Assembly: GCA_028285585.1 (NCBI GenBank)
Contig: JANQOU010000010.1
Location: forward strand, 1-64,000
Origin: Acidimicrobiia bacterium
GTDB lineage: Bacteria; Actinomycetota; Acidimicrobiia; Spongiisociales; ZC4RG35
Direction: 5' to 3'
Length of the DNA stretch: 64,000 nt
Of the stretch, positions 17,455 through 25,399 are shown piece by piece. Each line of letters opens with the position of its first letter. The first letter of the stretch is position 1. Under the pieces are notes generated by a model. It saw only the letters and a program-made list of their open reading frames with translations. It did not search any database and was not told where the DNA came from. A program made the translations under genes and the position numbers.

Positions 17455-18452
17455 TGACCGCTGCACAGCTTTCGGACAAAGGGCGAGCAGTGAGGCGTTT
17501 GCCGGTCACGACCGACCTCGACGGTTCCGAGATCGAGATCGTCGTGAATGAGCTGAGAGGATCGGAACCCGGCCCAACCCTTGCAATAGTGTCGGCACTC
17601 CACGGATCCGAGTGGCTTGCTCCGATCGCCAACATCGATCTCTTGTCACATGTGGACTTAGACACTCTGCACGGGACGCTTCTCGTCGTCCCCGTCGCAA
17701 ATCCCATCGCTTTCGCTTCTGGTACACGCAACATTCGCGACGAGTCCGACTCCCCGGACCTGAATCGTTCTTTCGGAGGTAAGCAAGCCTGGCTGGCCGA
17801 TCAAATGGCTCGGGTCTTGTCGGAGCAGGTGCTGGCCGAAGCCGATGCTGTGATCGACTTCCATTGCGGCCCTTGGGGAGCCGCGATGGATGTGGTGGGA
17901 TGCCCGTCCGACTACAGCGACACCGAGCTGAACGACAGAGCTCTTGGTCTCGCCAGAGCATTCGGCCGACCATTCATCAGGCGGGTGCCGATGGTTTCAG
18001 AGTTTCCCGGGCCGAAGAGCATGATCGGATACGCCGGCGAGAAGCTAGGAGTCCCAGCGATAGTGGCCGAAGTAGGTGGGGTGGGCTTCGACGCGGAAGT
18101 GGAGTCGGCTTGGAAGCAAATGCTGATCGACGGAGTGCTTGGCGTAATGGTTCATCTGGGGATGCTCGACTGGGCACAGATCGAGACAACCGCGGAGTTC
18201 GTCGGTGCGGCACATCGAGTAAATCCAACGCGGGGAGGCATGGTTGAGCCGGTCCTTGGAGCAGAGCGACTGATGAAGCCGGTCGAGGAAGGCGAGCTAC
18301 TTGGGCGTGTTTGGAGCCCCTATTCGTTTGCAGTGATCGAGGAGCTGCGCTCTCCCGTCAGCGGAGTGTTGGGGATGGTGCCCACAGCTCACCCAGCGCG
18401 GCCCGGGGACTGGGCATATCTGGTTTTTGAACGGTCGTCATGGGCCGGGTGA
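17454..18452 (+). CDS. succinylglutamate desuccinylase/aspartoacylase-family zinc hydrolase 2
   Basis: A paralogue of the preceding gene, 332 residues. It has the same zinc pattern HGSE (H50, E53) and DFHCG, and DLNRSFGG in place of DMNRIFPG. The changed loop (FGG for FPG) and different flanks suggest another substrate or a heteromeric pair. It starts at the TGATG junction, so it is coupled to the first gene. Two tandem acylases in an importer operon suggest stepwise or paired hydrolysis of the imported compound. Confidence 0.8.
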   Translation: MTAAQLSDKGRAVRRLPVTTDLDGSEIEIVVNELRGSEPGPTLAIVSALHGSEWLAPIANIDLLSHVDLDTLHGTLLVVPVANPIAFASGTRNIRDESDSPDLNRSFGGKQAWLADQMARVLSEQVLAEADAVIDFHCGPWGAAMDVVGCPSDYSDTELNDRALGLARAFGRPFIRRVPMVSEFPGPKSMIGYAGEKLGVPAIVAEVGGVGFDAEVESAWKQMLIDGVLGVMVHLGMLDWAQIETTAEFVGAAHRVNPTRGGMVEPVLGAERLMKPVEEGELLGRVWSPYSFAVIEELRSPVSGVLGMVPTAHPARPGDWAYLVFERSSWAG

Positions 18453-18554
18453 AGGTAGCTGCTGGAAGTATGGTGGTTTTCGAGTGCGGCCTAGCTGATC
18501 TGGGTCGTGTGCCCTAAACCGTAGATTGGAACCTAGGAGAAAAGGGGGTGTGGT

Positions 18555-19619
18555 GTGACCGAGCCGAGTCGCGAATCAGAGCCAGATCACGATGCTCCCA
18601 GGCAGGCGGACCGAAGCGTTTTCAGTCTCACACTCGACCGATCCAGCGCGATCCCAACTTATCAACAGCTCAAGTTCCACATCATTCATGCACTCTCAAC
18701 GCGGAGGCTTCGCGCGGGAGATGTCATGCCCTCAGTTCGTGAGGCATCTCAATTGCTTGGGCTCGCACCTGCAACGGTTCAACGCACCTATGGCGAGTTG
18801 CGCCAGGAGGGCTTTCTAGACAGCAAGCCCGGCCACTACGTGTTTGTTGCGGGCATTGATGAGCGCAAATCCCGACAGGTCGACGAAGACAGGAGCGCAT
18901 CGTTGAGAGACGTGCTTGTGCCGGTATATGTCAACGCCAGATCGATGGGATTCTCCGATACCGAGATCATCAGCACCCTTGAAGGGCTCACCGCCGACGA
19001 AGAGGTAGAACGATCGAAGCCAAGACTCGTATTCGTAGGGAGGGGCCAGGACGTAGTTGAGAAGTATGTCCCTTTGCTTGCGGATTCTCTTTCCAGCATC
19101 GGTGCAGAAGTCATCGGTGTCGACTTGGAAGAGTTCGTCGAGTCTGACGTAGCGCTGTTGCGACAACGAGATCCGGTGCATCTGATCGTTTGCCTGGTGT
19201 CTTGGCTCAGTGAGGTACGTGAGATAGGGGTCCGGCATGGCATCCATACTGTGGGCCTGCTCGTTGAGCCGTCTCCTGAGACCAAGCGGGTGTTGGCGTC
19301 CTACCCATACGGAACGAAAATCGGCCTGATAACCGAGCCGCAATATGTCACCAACGTTGCAGCGATTATCGAGCAGCTCTGTGGCCCTCAGGTCGAAGTG
19401 GTGACGGTCGTCGATGACTCGGCTTTATCAAGAGAACTCCTCGAAGGTTGCGATGTCTACGTGAGCACGTTTCGGGCCAGTGACATGGCCGAGTCTTTGG
19501 TTGCGCCAGGCGTGGAAGTGACCGAGTTTCGTGTGTTGCCGGTCCAGGCTTCGCTCGAGCACACGGAATCTCTTTTGCTGCAAAGCTGGCTGGAGAGCGA
19601 GGAGAAAGCGTCCAGGTGA
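18555..19619 (+). CDS. GntR-family transcriptional regulator with a large effector domain
   Basis: The winged helix lies at about residues 36-98: PTYQQLKFHIIHAL, MPSVREASQLLGLAPATVQRTYGEL. It is followed by about 230 residues of alternating strands and helices resembling a periplasmic-binding-type sensor, not the usual FadR or HutC domain. The start is GTG 18555 with AAAGGGGG upstream. The gene is coupled by a GTGA overlap to the LLM oxidoreductase. It probably senses the imported substrate or a breakdown product and controls the island promoters. Confidence 0.8.
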   Translation: MTEPSRESEPDHDAPRQADRSVFSLTLDRSSAIPTYQQLKFHIIHALSTRRLRAGDVMPSVREASQLLGLAPATVQRTYGELRQEGFLDSKPGHYVFVAGIDERKSRQVDEDRSASLRDVLVPVYVNARSMGFSDTEIISTLEGLTADEEVERSKPRLVFVGRGQDVVEKYVPLLADSLSSIGAEVIGVDLEEFVESDVALLRQRDPVHLIVCLVSWLSEVREIGVRHGIHTVGLLVEPSPETKRVLASYPYGTKIGLITEPQYVTNVAAIIEQLCGPQVEVVTVVDDSALSRELLEGCDVYVSTFRASDMAESLVAPGVEVTEFRVLPVQASLEHTESLLLQSWLESEEKASR

Positions 19620-20656
19620 CTTTCAATGGGGCCACACGCCACTCGGTGTTGGCTCTGTCGGATCTGCCACATGCCGAGCTTTTCTCGTACGCGGGTCAGA
19701 TCGAGAGCCTCGGTTTCGACGGCCTCTGGTATGCGGACGAGCGTTTCTATCACGAGCCGTACGTTGGGCTGACGGTGATCGCCGCTGCGACAAGCAGGAT
19801 TTTCTTGGGGCCAGGCGTCACCGATCCTCGCTCCCGTCATCCAGCCTTGACTGCAGCTGCGATCAACTCGATCAACGAAGTCTCAGGTGGACGAGCTGTT
19901 CTAGGACTGGGTGCCGGAAAGTCCGGTTTCAGCAATCTCGGCATCAGCCGGCAAAAGTCAGCGGTAGCTCTCGAGGAGGCAGCTCTCGTTATTCGAAGCC
20001 TGCTAGCCGGCGAGACGGCCTCGTTGGACGGGAAGGTGGTCTCGATCAATGACGCTCAGATGAAGGTCCCGGCTGAACCAGTCCCCGTTTGCATCGCTGC
20101 CAACGGTCCTCTGACTCTGGAAGCCGCCGGTGCGGTCGCCGACATGGTCATGATTCCCCATTGCAGGTCTCTTGATCTGCTCTCACACAAGCTGATGAGT
20201 GTTTCAAAAGGGGCGGAACGTGCCGGTCGTGCTTCCGTGCCAGAAGTGATCCTTCGACTTGATACGGCAATTGCCGAAGAAGGCGACCTGGCTCGCATGA
20301 CGGCGAAGTCAAGGCTGGGGCGCACGCTCTGGGCCGCCTACCCCAACATTGCGTTCTTGGACGTCTTGGGTTTGGCGTTGCCGGAGGAACTGGATCGCCG
20401 CCTCGAGGAGGCTGGACCGTTTCAGTACACCTTCGACCTCTCCGTGTTCGAGCGATTCGCCGATGCGATTCCTGACGAGATTCTTGACGCGACGTGTTTG
20501 GCAGGAACGCCAACTCAGGTGGCGTCTCAGGTTGCCGAAATCGCTTCCGCGGGCGTGGCCGAAGTCAATGTTCTTCCGGTCCCACACGGTGGACAGAGCG
20601 CAGCAGCGGTTGTCGACCTCTATGCCTCGGAGGTCATCAAGGCTCGAAACGGCTAG
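19616..20656 (+). CDS. LLM-class flavin/F420-dependent oxidoreductase
   Basis: A luciferase-like TIM-barrel oxidoreductase of 346 residues. Recognisable parts are YAGQIESLGFDGLWYADERFYHEPY, ATSRIFLGPGVTDP and the GGRAVLGLGAG turn, as in methylene-H4MPT reductase-like, F420-using actinobacterial enzymes. Whether it uses FMN or F420 cannot be decided here. It is translationally coupled to the GntR gene and ends the island cluster, so it probably acts on the released product. Confidence 0.8.
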   Translation: MTFNGATRHSVLALSDLPHAELFSYAGQIESLGFDGLWYADERFYHEPYVGLTVIAAATSRIFLGPGVTDPRSRHPALTAAAINSINEVSGGRAVLGLGAGKSGFSNLGISRQKSAVALEEAALVIRSLLAGETASLDGKVVSINDAQMKVPAEPVPVCIAANGPLTLEAAGAVADMVMIPHCRSLDLLSHKLMSVSKGAERAGRASVPEVILRLDTAIAEEGDLARMTAKSRLGRTLWAAYPNIAFLDVLGLALPEELDRRLEEAGPFQYTFDLSVFERFADAIPDEILDATCLAGTPTQVASQVAEIASAGVAEVNVLPVPHGGQSAAAVVDLYASEVIKARNG

Positions 20657-20678
20657 CCATTTCCTTGCGCCCGAGAGT

Positions 20679-20723
20679 GTGATGCTTGCCACTGACATGG
20701 TGGAACTCCGCCTCAACGTCTGA
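20679..20723 (+). pseudogene. second, diverged copy of the ychF 3' end
   Basis: Fifteen codons reading VMLATDMVELRLNV then stop align without gaps to the ychF end VMQPNDVVEFRFNV then stop. Nucleotide identity is 35 of 45 by my count. No upstream ychF sequence is attached, so this is a displaced tail, not a gene. It marks the right end of the putative island. Confidence 0.7.
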
Positions 20724-20901
20724 CGGGTTCAGATGATCGCCGAAGTGATACTTGTCACCGGCACCACCGAGGTCGTCGTCGCCGACTACGGCATGTCTGT
20801 CCGCAGTCTCCGTCGGTCTTCTCCGTCGAGGACTTTGGTGTCGTCGAAGTTCAGCTTTGGCTGAGCGGATAGACGGCTGAGGACACCCCCGTTTCGGGAC
20901 T

Positions 20902-22254
20902 TCAGTCGTCGGTAGTGGGACGAGATCCACGATCCGTTCCTGGTTCGACTCCGGTCTCCTCGACCAACCCGTCCCACTCCGCTTCGCCTCGTCTGACTGT
21001 TTTCAAGGTGTATTGGTTGATGAAGATCCCTATGTACTGGTCCGGATGAACGTGTTCCGTCATGAGCCCGAGAGAGTCGTCGACTGAGAGGAAGTCGATG
21101 GGCACGTATCCGCTGGCGCTGCTCGGTGCCCCCCGGCGCAAGGCACCTTCCACCATGGATCTTGTCTGGAGGTCGCTGCTGCGACGGAGCCAGTCCTGTT
21201 CGTCCTCGGTGCCCATGTACTCGTCGATCTCTTCAGCCGCGGTACGGGGGCCGTCGCCCTCTTTGCGGCCCACGGCTTTGAAGCCGAACCAAGCGGCCAA
21301 CCCGGCCAGTGTCCCGCCGGCGACGACCGGGATCCACGGGAAGCCGCCTTCGGCCGTCGGTTGTGGAGTGGTCGGATCGTCTTGTGATACCGGTGGCGTC
21401 GGGTCGCCCGCCGTGTCGACTTGGATCAACTGGAAGCTCGTTGCGGCGAGGTCTTTGATCGTGATGGTCTCCAGGTACGGCATAGGCACCGTGGCCGGCC
21501 AGGTCGTCTGCACAGTGGTCCATCCGTATGTGGTGGTGAAGTCGAAGTTCGTCTCCGACTGCGCTGCGGTCACCGTGACCGGGCCGTCGAAGGTGGGTGG
21601 GGCACCGGTGAAGATGACGGTGGCCACCTCACCATCGTCTTTGTATTGAATGCCCCCTCTTGATTGGAACGATTGGTACTGGCCGTCGACCACCTCGAGA
21701 TAGAAGGCTTCCGGCACGCAGTTGTTGAGAGCAAAGGACAGCTGGACGTTGTTGCCGATGCCGGGGTTGCCGACGAACACGTCGTTCGACTCGAAGACCG
21801 GCAACCCGGGACGTGCCATTGACACCGCCACCTCGCGCCGCACCCCCTCGCACCCGTGTCTCATCGAGTCGGTTTGCACCGCCACCAACCGGAACTCGTC
21901 TGTCGGGAGATCGTTGGAGGTCTCCACGCCCGCATAGAACAGCGGGTCGCTGCTGAAGGACCCGGGTGGGACGAGTTCCGAGGGACCGACAGACGTCGCG
22001 CTGGTTTCCCAGGTGATGAGACCCGCCCCCACGGGCTGCCAACCCTCCGATGGCTCCAACTCGTAGAACTCACCCGACTCGTCCACGAACAGGTCGGTCT
22101 CGGTGAAGTCGAGTACGTCCGAATCGGCCCAGAGGATCTCCTCGATCAGGTTCTTTACCAGTTCGTCTTCTGAGACACTGACAGCCAACACCGGCAAGGC
22201 TGTAGCGACGACGAACACCAACGCAAGGAGAAAACTCCACCTGGATCTGACCAC
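20902..22254 (-). CDS. secreted protein with C-terminal membrane anchor, unknown function
   Basis: A protein of 450 residues. An N-terminal signal (SFLLALVFVVATALPVLAV) leads into about 290 extracytoplasmic residues rich in beta structure, with a few cysteines (HGCEG, NNCVPE). A Pro/Thr linker, one membrane segment (WIPVVAGGTLAGLAAWFGF) and an acidic cytoplasmic tail of about 110 residues follow. I recognise no family. It lies next to another unknown membrane protein on the same strand, so the pair may work together. Confidence 0.7.
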   Translation of the reverse strand: MVRSRWSFLLALVFVVATALPVLAVSVSEDELVKNLIEEILWADSDVLDFTETDLFVDESGEFYELEPSEGWQPVGAGLITWETSATSVGPSELVPPGSFSSDPLFYAGVETSNDLPTDEFRLVAVQTDSMRHGCEGVRREVAVSMARPGLPVFESNDVFVGNPGIGNNVQLSFALNNCVPEAFYLEVVDGQYQSFQSRGGIQYKDDGEVATVIFTGAPPTFDGPVTVTAAQSETNFDFTTTYGWTTVQTTWPATVPMPYLETITIKDLAATSFQLIQVDTAGDPTPPVSQDDPTTPQPTAEGGFPWIPVVAGGTLAGLAAWFGFKAVGRKEGDGPRTAAEEIDEYMGTEDEQDWLRRSSDLQTRSMVEGALRRGAPSSASGYVPIDFLSVDDSLGLMTEHVHPDQYIGIFINQYTLKTVRRGEAEWDGLVEETGVEPGTDRGSRPTTDD

Positions 22255-22307
22255 GCCCCCAACTTAGGCGAATGGTCTGAGGCCGTGTCAGCGGTGGAGG
22301 CCGCTGG

Positions 22308-23003
22308 CTAAAGAATGGAGCTGGTGCGGCGTCTCGCCGGCGATGGTGTCGGGGTGAGCTGCTTTTCGACCTTCGGCCACTCTTCGGCGAAGTTTGTGAT
22401 GTTCATCGAAGGGCCACCGGCGATAGCCGCTGCGATGAGTCGTGCCCCTTTCAGCGTGTCCGACTCGCTCTCCGGTGCTGCTTCCGTGAGAGCGAAAGTC
22501 GTTTTGAGGCTTCGGTAGCCGTAGACAGCAAGCAGGGCCAGCACCACCATGCCCACCCAGAGCCAGGCGTCACCTTCCATGATCTCGTTGGCGTTCAGCG
22601 CCAGTACCAGGCCTTCGAAGCTCGCTGCCGTGAGAGTGACGATCGCGGCGACGAACAACCCCGCCGCGGTCACATGGCCATTGGTCGAGACAGAGGCCTT
22701 CACGATGAGAGGCGCGATGGCAACGAGCCCGGCAGCGACTGCCGAAGCCACTACGACAACACCTAGGACGTCCGCCTCGTCGCCCAGGACGCTGGCGACC
22801 ACATCAGATGATCCCAACACGGCGAGCAAGGCTGCGGACGCCACGGTCACGTTCGAGGCCCAGCTTTCGGAGAAGCTCCAACTCGGGTCGAGGCCGAGTA
22901 GCTCGCCCCTGACTGCGTCGCTGCGATACCAGGCCGCTAGCACGACGATGAACGATCCGATCAGGCATCCCCCGAGTACCTGCCCTAGGTCTTGTAACTC
23001 CAT
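22308..23003 (-). CDS. membrane protein of unknown function
   Basis: A 231-residue protein with five or six hydrophobic segments and a hydrophilic C-terminal tail. It starts cleanly at ATG with AGGGAGG upstream on the minus strand. It is the upstream neighbour of the signal-anchored protein, 53 bases away. No catalytic motif is visible. Confidence 0.65.
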   Translation of the reverse strand: MELQDLGQVLGGCLIGSFIVVLAAWYRSDAVRGELLGLDPSWSFSESWASNVTVASAALLAVLGSSDVVASVLGDEADVLGVVVVASAVAAGLVAIAPLIVKASVSTNGHVTAAGLFVAAIVTLTAASFEGLVLALNANEIMEGDAWLWVGMVVLALLAVYGYRSLKTTFALTEAAPESESDTLKGARLIAAAIAGGPSMNITNFAEEWPKVEKQLTPTPSPARRRTSSIL

Positions 23004-23080
23004 GTGACTCCCTCCTTGGACCCGCCGAAGCTACTCAGTTGCTTGACGGCGAGCTTCGCGAATCCGGATTGGGGGTGTCC

Positions 23081-23749
23081 TCAGAGTCGTTGCAGCCGGT
23101 CTTGTATCAACCTGTTGAGCACTCCGGTCATCGGACGATGGTCGCCGGTCATCGATGCGTAGCCGGCCTGTGCGTAGGCAGATCCGGCCGGTCGAGGCTT
23201 GAGTGTGAGGGCCGCCGGCAACCCGTATCTCATGAGAGACCAGTTTGCCCACACCCTGGCAGTGCGTCCGTTGCCGTTTGCGAAGGGGTGGATACGCACC
23301 CATTCGCCGTGAACCTGCGCAGCAAAGGTGACCACCGATCCCAGTATCCCTTGGTCTTCTGGGGCGTCACCTGGGGTTATCCGATCATCCAGCAGATTGG
23401 TCGCGGCCAGAGCCTGTGCTTCGAATCGCCGTAGATGTTTTGGGACGTCGCGCGCCCGTACGCTGTGATGTGGTCCCACGCGGACCTCATAGTCGATCAG
23501 TTCCGGGAAGGCGTCGTCCGTGTCGCGGATCTCGCCCGCGTAGTAGGGGACCGGGATGTCGCAGCCGACGAAGAAGTCGCGATGCCACTGTTGCGCCATG
23601 GCGACTGTGGGGAGTTTCCGCCGCTTGGCACTCGCTCTTGCGTCCCTCAGGACTTTGAGCGCGTTCTCTCGTATGCGTGGGCGGTCGTCCGCGTTGTCAT
23701 CTCTCCACGGGGTGGACAAAGATCTCTCCCACGCCTGCCGAGTCGGCAA
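23081..23749 (-). CDS. Fic-domain protein (putative AMP-transferase toxin)
   Basis: A 222-residue protein with the Fic core HPFANGNGRTAR starting at H154, which is the full catalytic motif. Fic enzymes transfer AMP or related groups to target proteins. I see no inhibitory motif (S/TxxxE[G/N]) in this protein or its neighbour, so control must come another way. It starts at TTG 23749 inside the end of the upstream gene (53-base overlap), giving an antitoxin-toxin layout. Confidence 0.85.
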   Translation of the reverse strand: MPTRQAWERSLSTPWRDDNADDRPRIRENALKVLRDARASAKRRKLPTVAMAQQWHRDFFVGCDIPVPYYAGEIRDTDDAFPELIDYEVRVGPHHSVRARDVPKHLRRFEAQALAATNLLDDRITPGDAPEDQGILGSVVTFAAQVHGEWVRIHPFANGNGRTARVWANWSLMRYGLPAALTLKPRPAGSAYAQAGYASMTGDHRPMTGVLNRLIQDRLQRL

Positions 23750-24041
23750 ACTCTGTCATGGTTGAGCGAAGCGGGTCGCGTTCGGATGCCTCACCTTCGG
23801 CGAAAGCGATGGCGTCTTTCTCGAACTCGGAGTCCGTGTACTCCCATCCTCGTAGGCGTTCGATGGTCTCCCGCAGTTCCCGCTCGGCGTCGGCGGCGAG
23901 ATAGTCGAGGCCTTGTTCGATGACCGTCTCGGCGACTTCGTTCATCGATGCTCCGATGACCTTCGAGACCTCCTTGAGCCTCCTATGCGTAGACGGCTTC
24001 TTGAACCGCAAGGTCAGGACCGGCCGTTTCACTTGTGGCAT
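23697..24041 (-). CDS. small DNA-binding-like protein, probable antitoxin partner of Fic
   Basis: A 114-residue protein with a basic start (VLTLRFKKPSTHRRLKEV), then SMNEVAETVIEQGLDYL, similar to ribbon-helix-helix repressors, and an acidic C-terminal half. It precedes and overlaps the fic gene. Cognate FicA antitoxins carry an inhibitory helix; that motif is not seen here, so this may instead be a transcriptional repressor. Confidence 0.6.
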   Translation of the reverse strand: MPQVKRPVLTLRFKKPSTHRRLKEVSKVIGASMNEVAETVIEQGLDYLAADAERELRETIERLRGWEYTDSEFEKDAIAFAEGEASERDPLRSTMTEFADSAGVGEIFVHPVER

Positions 24042-24196
24042 GGCAGGCCTCCTTCAGGAGTGCTGTCAATAGAGCGAAATGATAGCACCTAAGGGGACTT
24101 GTCAGTGCGACAGATTCAACTGCTCGCCGCTGTCCGGGAATCGGGAATAGGCCCGTTTCTCGACTCAGGGACCTACCGCACCCACGCTGACGAGCC

Positions 24197-25183
24197 CTAA
24201 AGCTCGTTGCCCGACCGCTCGCCCTTACTGAACGCCGTGATGTTGCCCAATGTGGTCTCGGCGATCTGCGTCAGGGCCTCTTCGGTGAAGAAGGCCTGGT
24301 GGCCGGTCACCAACACGTTCGGGAAGGTGAGGAGACGGCTGAACACATCGTCGGTGATCACCCGGTCGGAGAGGTCCTCGAAGAAGAGGTCCGCTTCCTC
24401 CTCGTAGACGTCGAGGCCGAGATGACCCAGTCGGCCGTCTTTGAGTGCCTCGATGGCCGCCTCTGTGTCGACCAGCGCACCACGGCTGGTGTTTATCAGC
24501 ATCGCTCCCGTCTTCATGTTCCCGAGAGCGTCTTCGTCGATCAGGTGGTGGGTGTCGGGGGTGAGCGGGCAGTGCAGGGTGATGATGTCCGAAGCGGCAA
24601 GCAGCTCGTCCAGGTCGGCGTACTGAACGCCCAACTTGGCTGCCTCGTCGTTCGGGAACGGGTCGTAGCCCAGCAGATCACAGCCGAAACCCTTGAGGAT
24701 CTCGGCGACCACCAGCCCTATCTGGCCGGTGCCGACGACGCCTACGGTTCGGTTGCGGAGGTCGAACCCTGCAAGCCCTTCCAGGGAGAAGTTGCCTTCC
24801 CGGACCCGGGCGTGGGCACGGTGGTACTTGCGGTTCAGGGCCAGGATCATCCCAACCGTGAACTCGGCCACTGCATGTGGCGAGTAGGCGGGGACCCTGG
24901 CCACAGTCAGGCCGAGGTCGCGCGCTGCGTCCAGGTCGACATGGTTGAAGCCGGCCGAGCGCAGCGCCAGCATCCGTGTGCCGTCGGCGGCGAGTTGGGC
25001 AAGCACCGGTTCGGAGCAGTCGTCGTTGACGAAGGCACAAACGACTGGTGCCCCTCCGGCGAGACTCGCCGTGGTCTCGTCCAGCCGTGGCTCGAGAAAC
25101 ACCAGCTCGTGGTCGTGGTTGGCATTGGCGGCAGCGAGATGTGTCTGGTCGTATCGCTTGCTGGAGAAGACTGCCACCCGCAT
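24197..25183 (-). CDS. D-lactate dehydrogenase-type 2-hydroxyacid dehydrogenase
   Basis: A cytoplasmic NAD-dependent D-2-hydroxyacid dehydrogenase of 328 residues. GTGQIG is the Rossmann motif, with catalytic Arg in NTSRGALVD, Glu in DVYEEE and His in GHQAFFTEEAL. The segment EEEADLFFEDLSDR is typical of fermentative D-lactate dehydrogenases (LdhA type). I chose the internal ATG 25183 because the core fold begins there (MRVAVFSSKRYD). Confidence 0.9.
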   Translation of the reverse strand: MRVAVFSSKRYDQTHLAAANANHDHELVFLEPRLDETTASLAGGAPVVCAFVNDDCSEPVLAQLAADGTRMLALRSAGFNHVDLDAARDLGLTVARVPAYSPHAVAEFTVGMILALNRKYHRAHARVREGNFSLEGLAGFDLRNRTVGVVGTGQIGLVVAEILKGFGCDLLGYDPFPNDEAAKLGVQYADLDELLAASDIITLHCPLTPDTHHLIDEDALGNMKTGAMLINTSRGALVDTEAAIEALKDGRLGHLGLDVYEEEADLFFEDLSDRVITDDVFSRLLTFPNVLVTGHQAFFTEEALTQIAETTLGNITAFSKGERSGNEL

Positions 25184-25237
25184 GGTCGACACGATACGGG
25201 ACCGCCAAGCCATCCCGGCACTCGGCACGAATCGACC

Positions 25238-25243
25238 TATGAT
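25238..25243 (+). promoter_or_regulatory. gcvP: possible -10 box for gcvP leader
   Basis: TATGAT lies about 25 bases before the riboswitch aptamer, where a promoter is needed. I see no convincing -35 box, which is common for high-GC promoters. Confidence 0.35.
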
Positions 25244-25263
25244 GGTTCCAGAGCCAAAGACAC

Positions 25264-25345
25264 CGACGGGAGAGCCTCGACACGAGGCGCCGAAGGGGCA
25301 ACGCCTTCCCGGAAACTCTCAGGCACGTGGACCGCTCGGTCGAGG
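25264..25345 (+). ncRNA. glycine riboswitch (single aptamer)
   Basis: The conserved aptamer core is plain: GGGAGAG at 25268-25274, CGCCGAAGGGGCAA at 25288-25301 and AACTCTCAGG at 25314-25323. A small hairpin (GACCGCTCGGTC) follows. Only one aptamer is visible, instead of the frequent tandem pair. It lies in the leader of gcvP, which degrades glycine, so glycine binding should switch the gene on. Confidence 0.9.
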
Positions 25346-25399
25346 CTTCGCTGGAGGTGACGACAGCAGGGAAGGGCAGATTCCGCTACCGGAGACAAG

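Larger units (their letters stand above)
8271..20723. mobile_element. putative genomic island inserted at the ychF 3' end
   Basis: The 12.4-kb stretch lies between the intact ychF 3' end and a second diverged copy of that end. It carries accessory genes: a toxin-antitoxin-like pair, an ABC importer with peptidase and acylase genes, a GntR regulator and an LLM oxidoreductase. Islands often enter at gene 3' ends and leave a displaced tail at the far side. No integrase, transposase or exact att core is visible, so this would be an old or passively moved insertion. The interpretation is inference from the repeat and the gene content. Confidence 0.5.

Noticed and set aside
20734-20868. Small frame of about 44 codons after the ychF tail copy
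   Set aside because: No ribosome site and no recognisable product; it may be leftover sequence at the island boundary.
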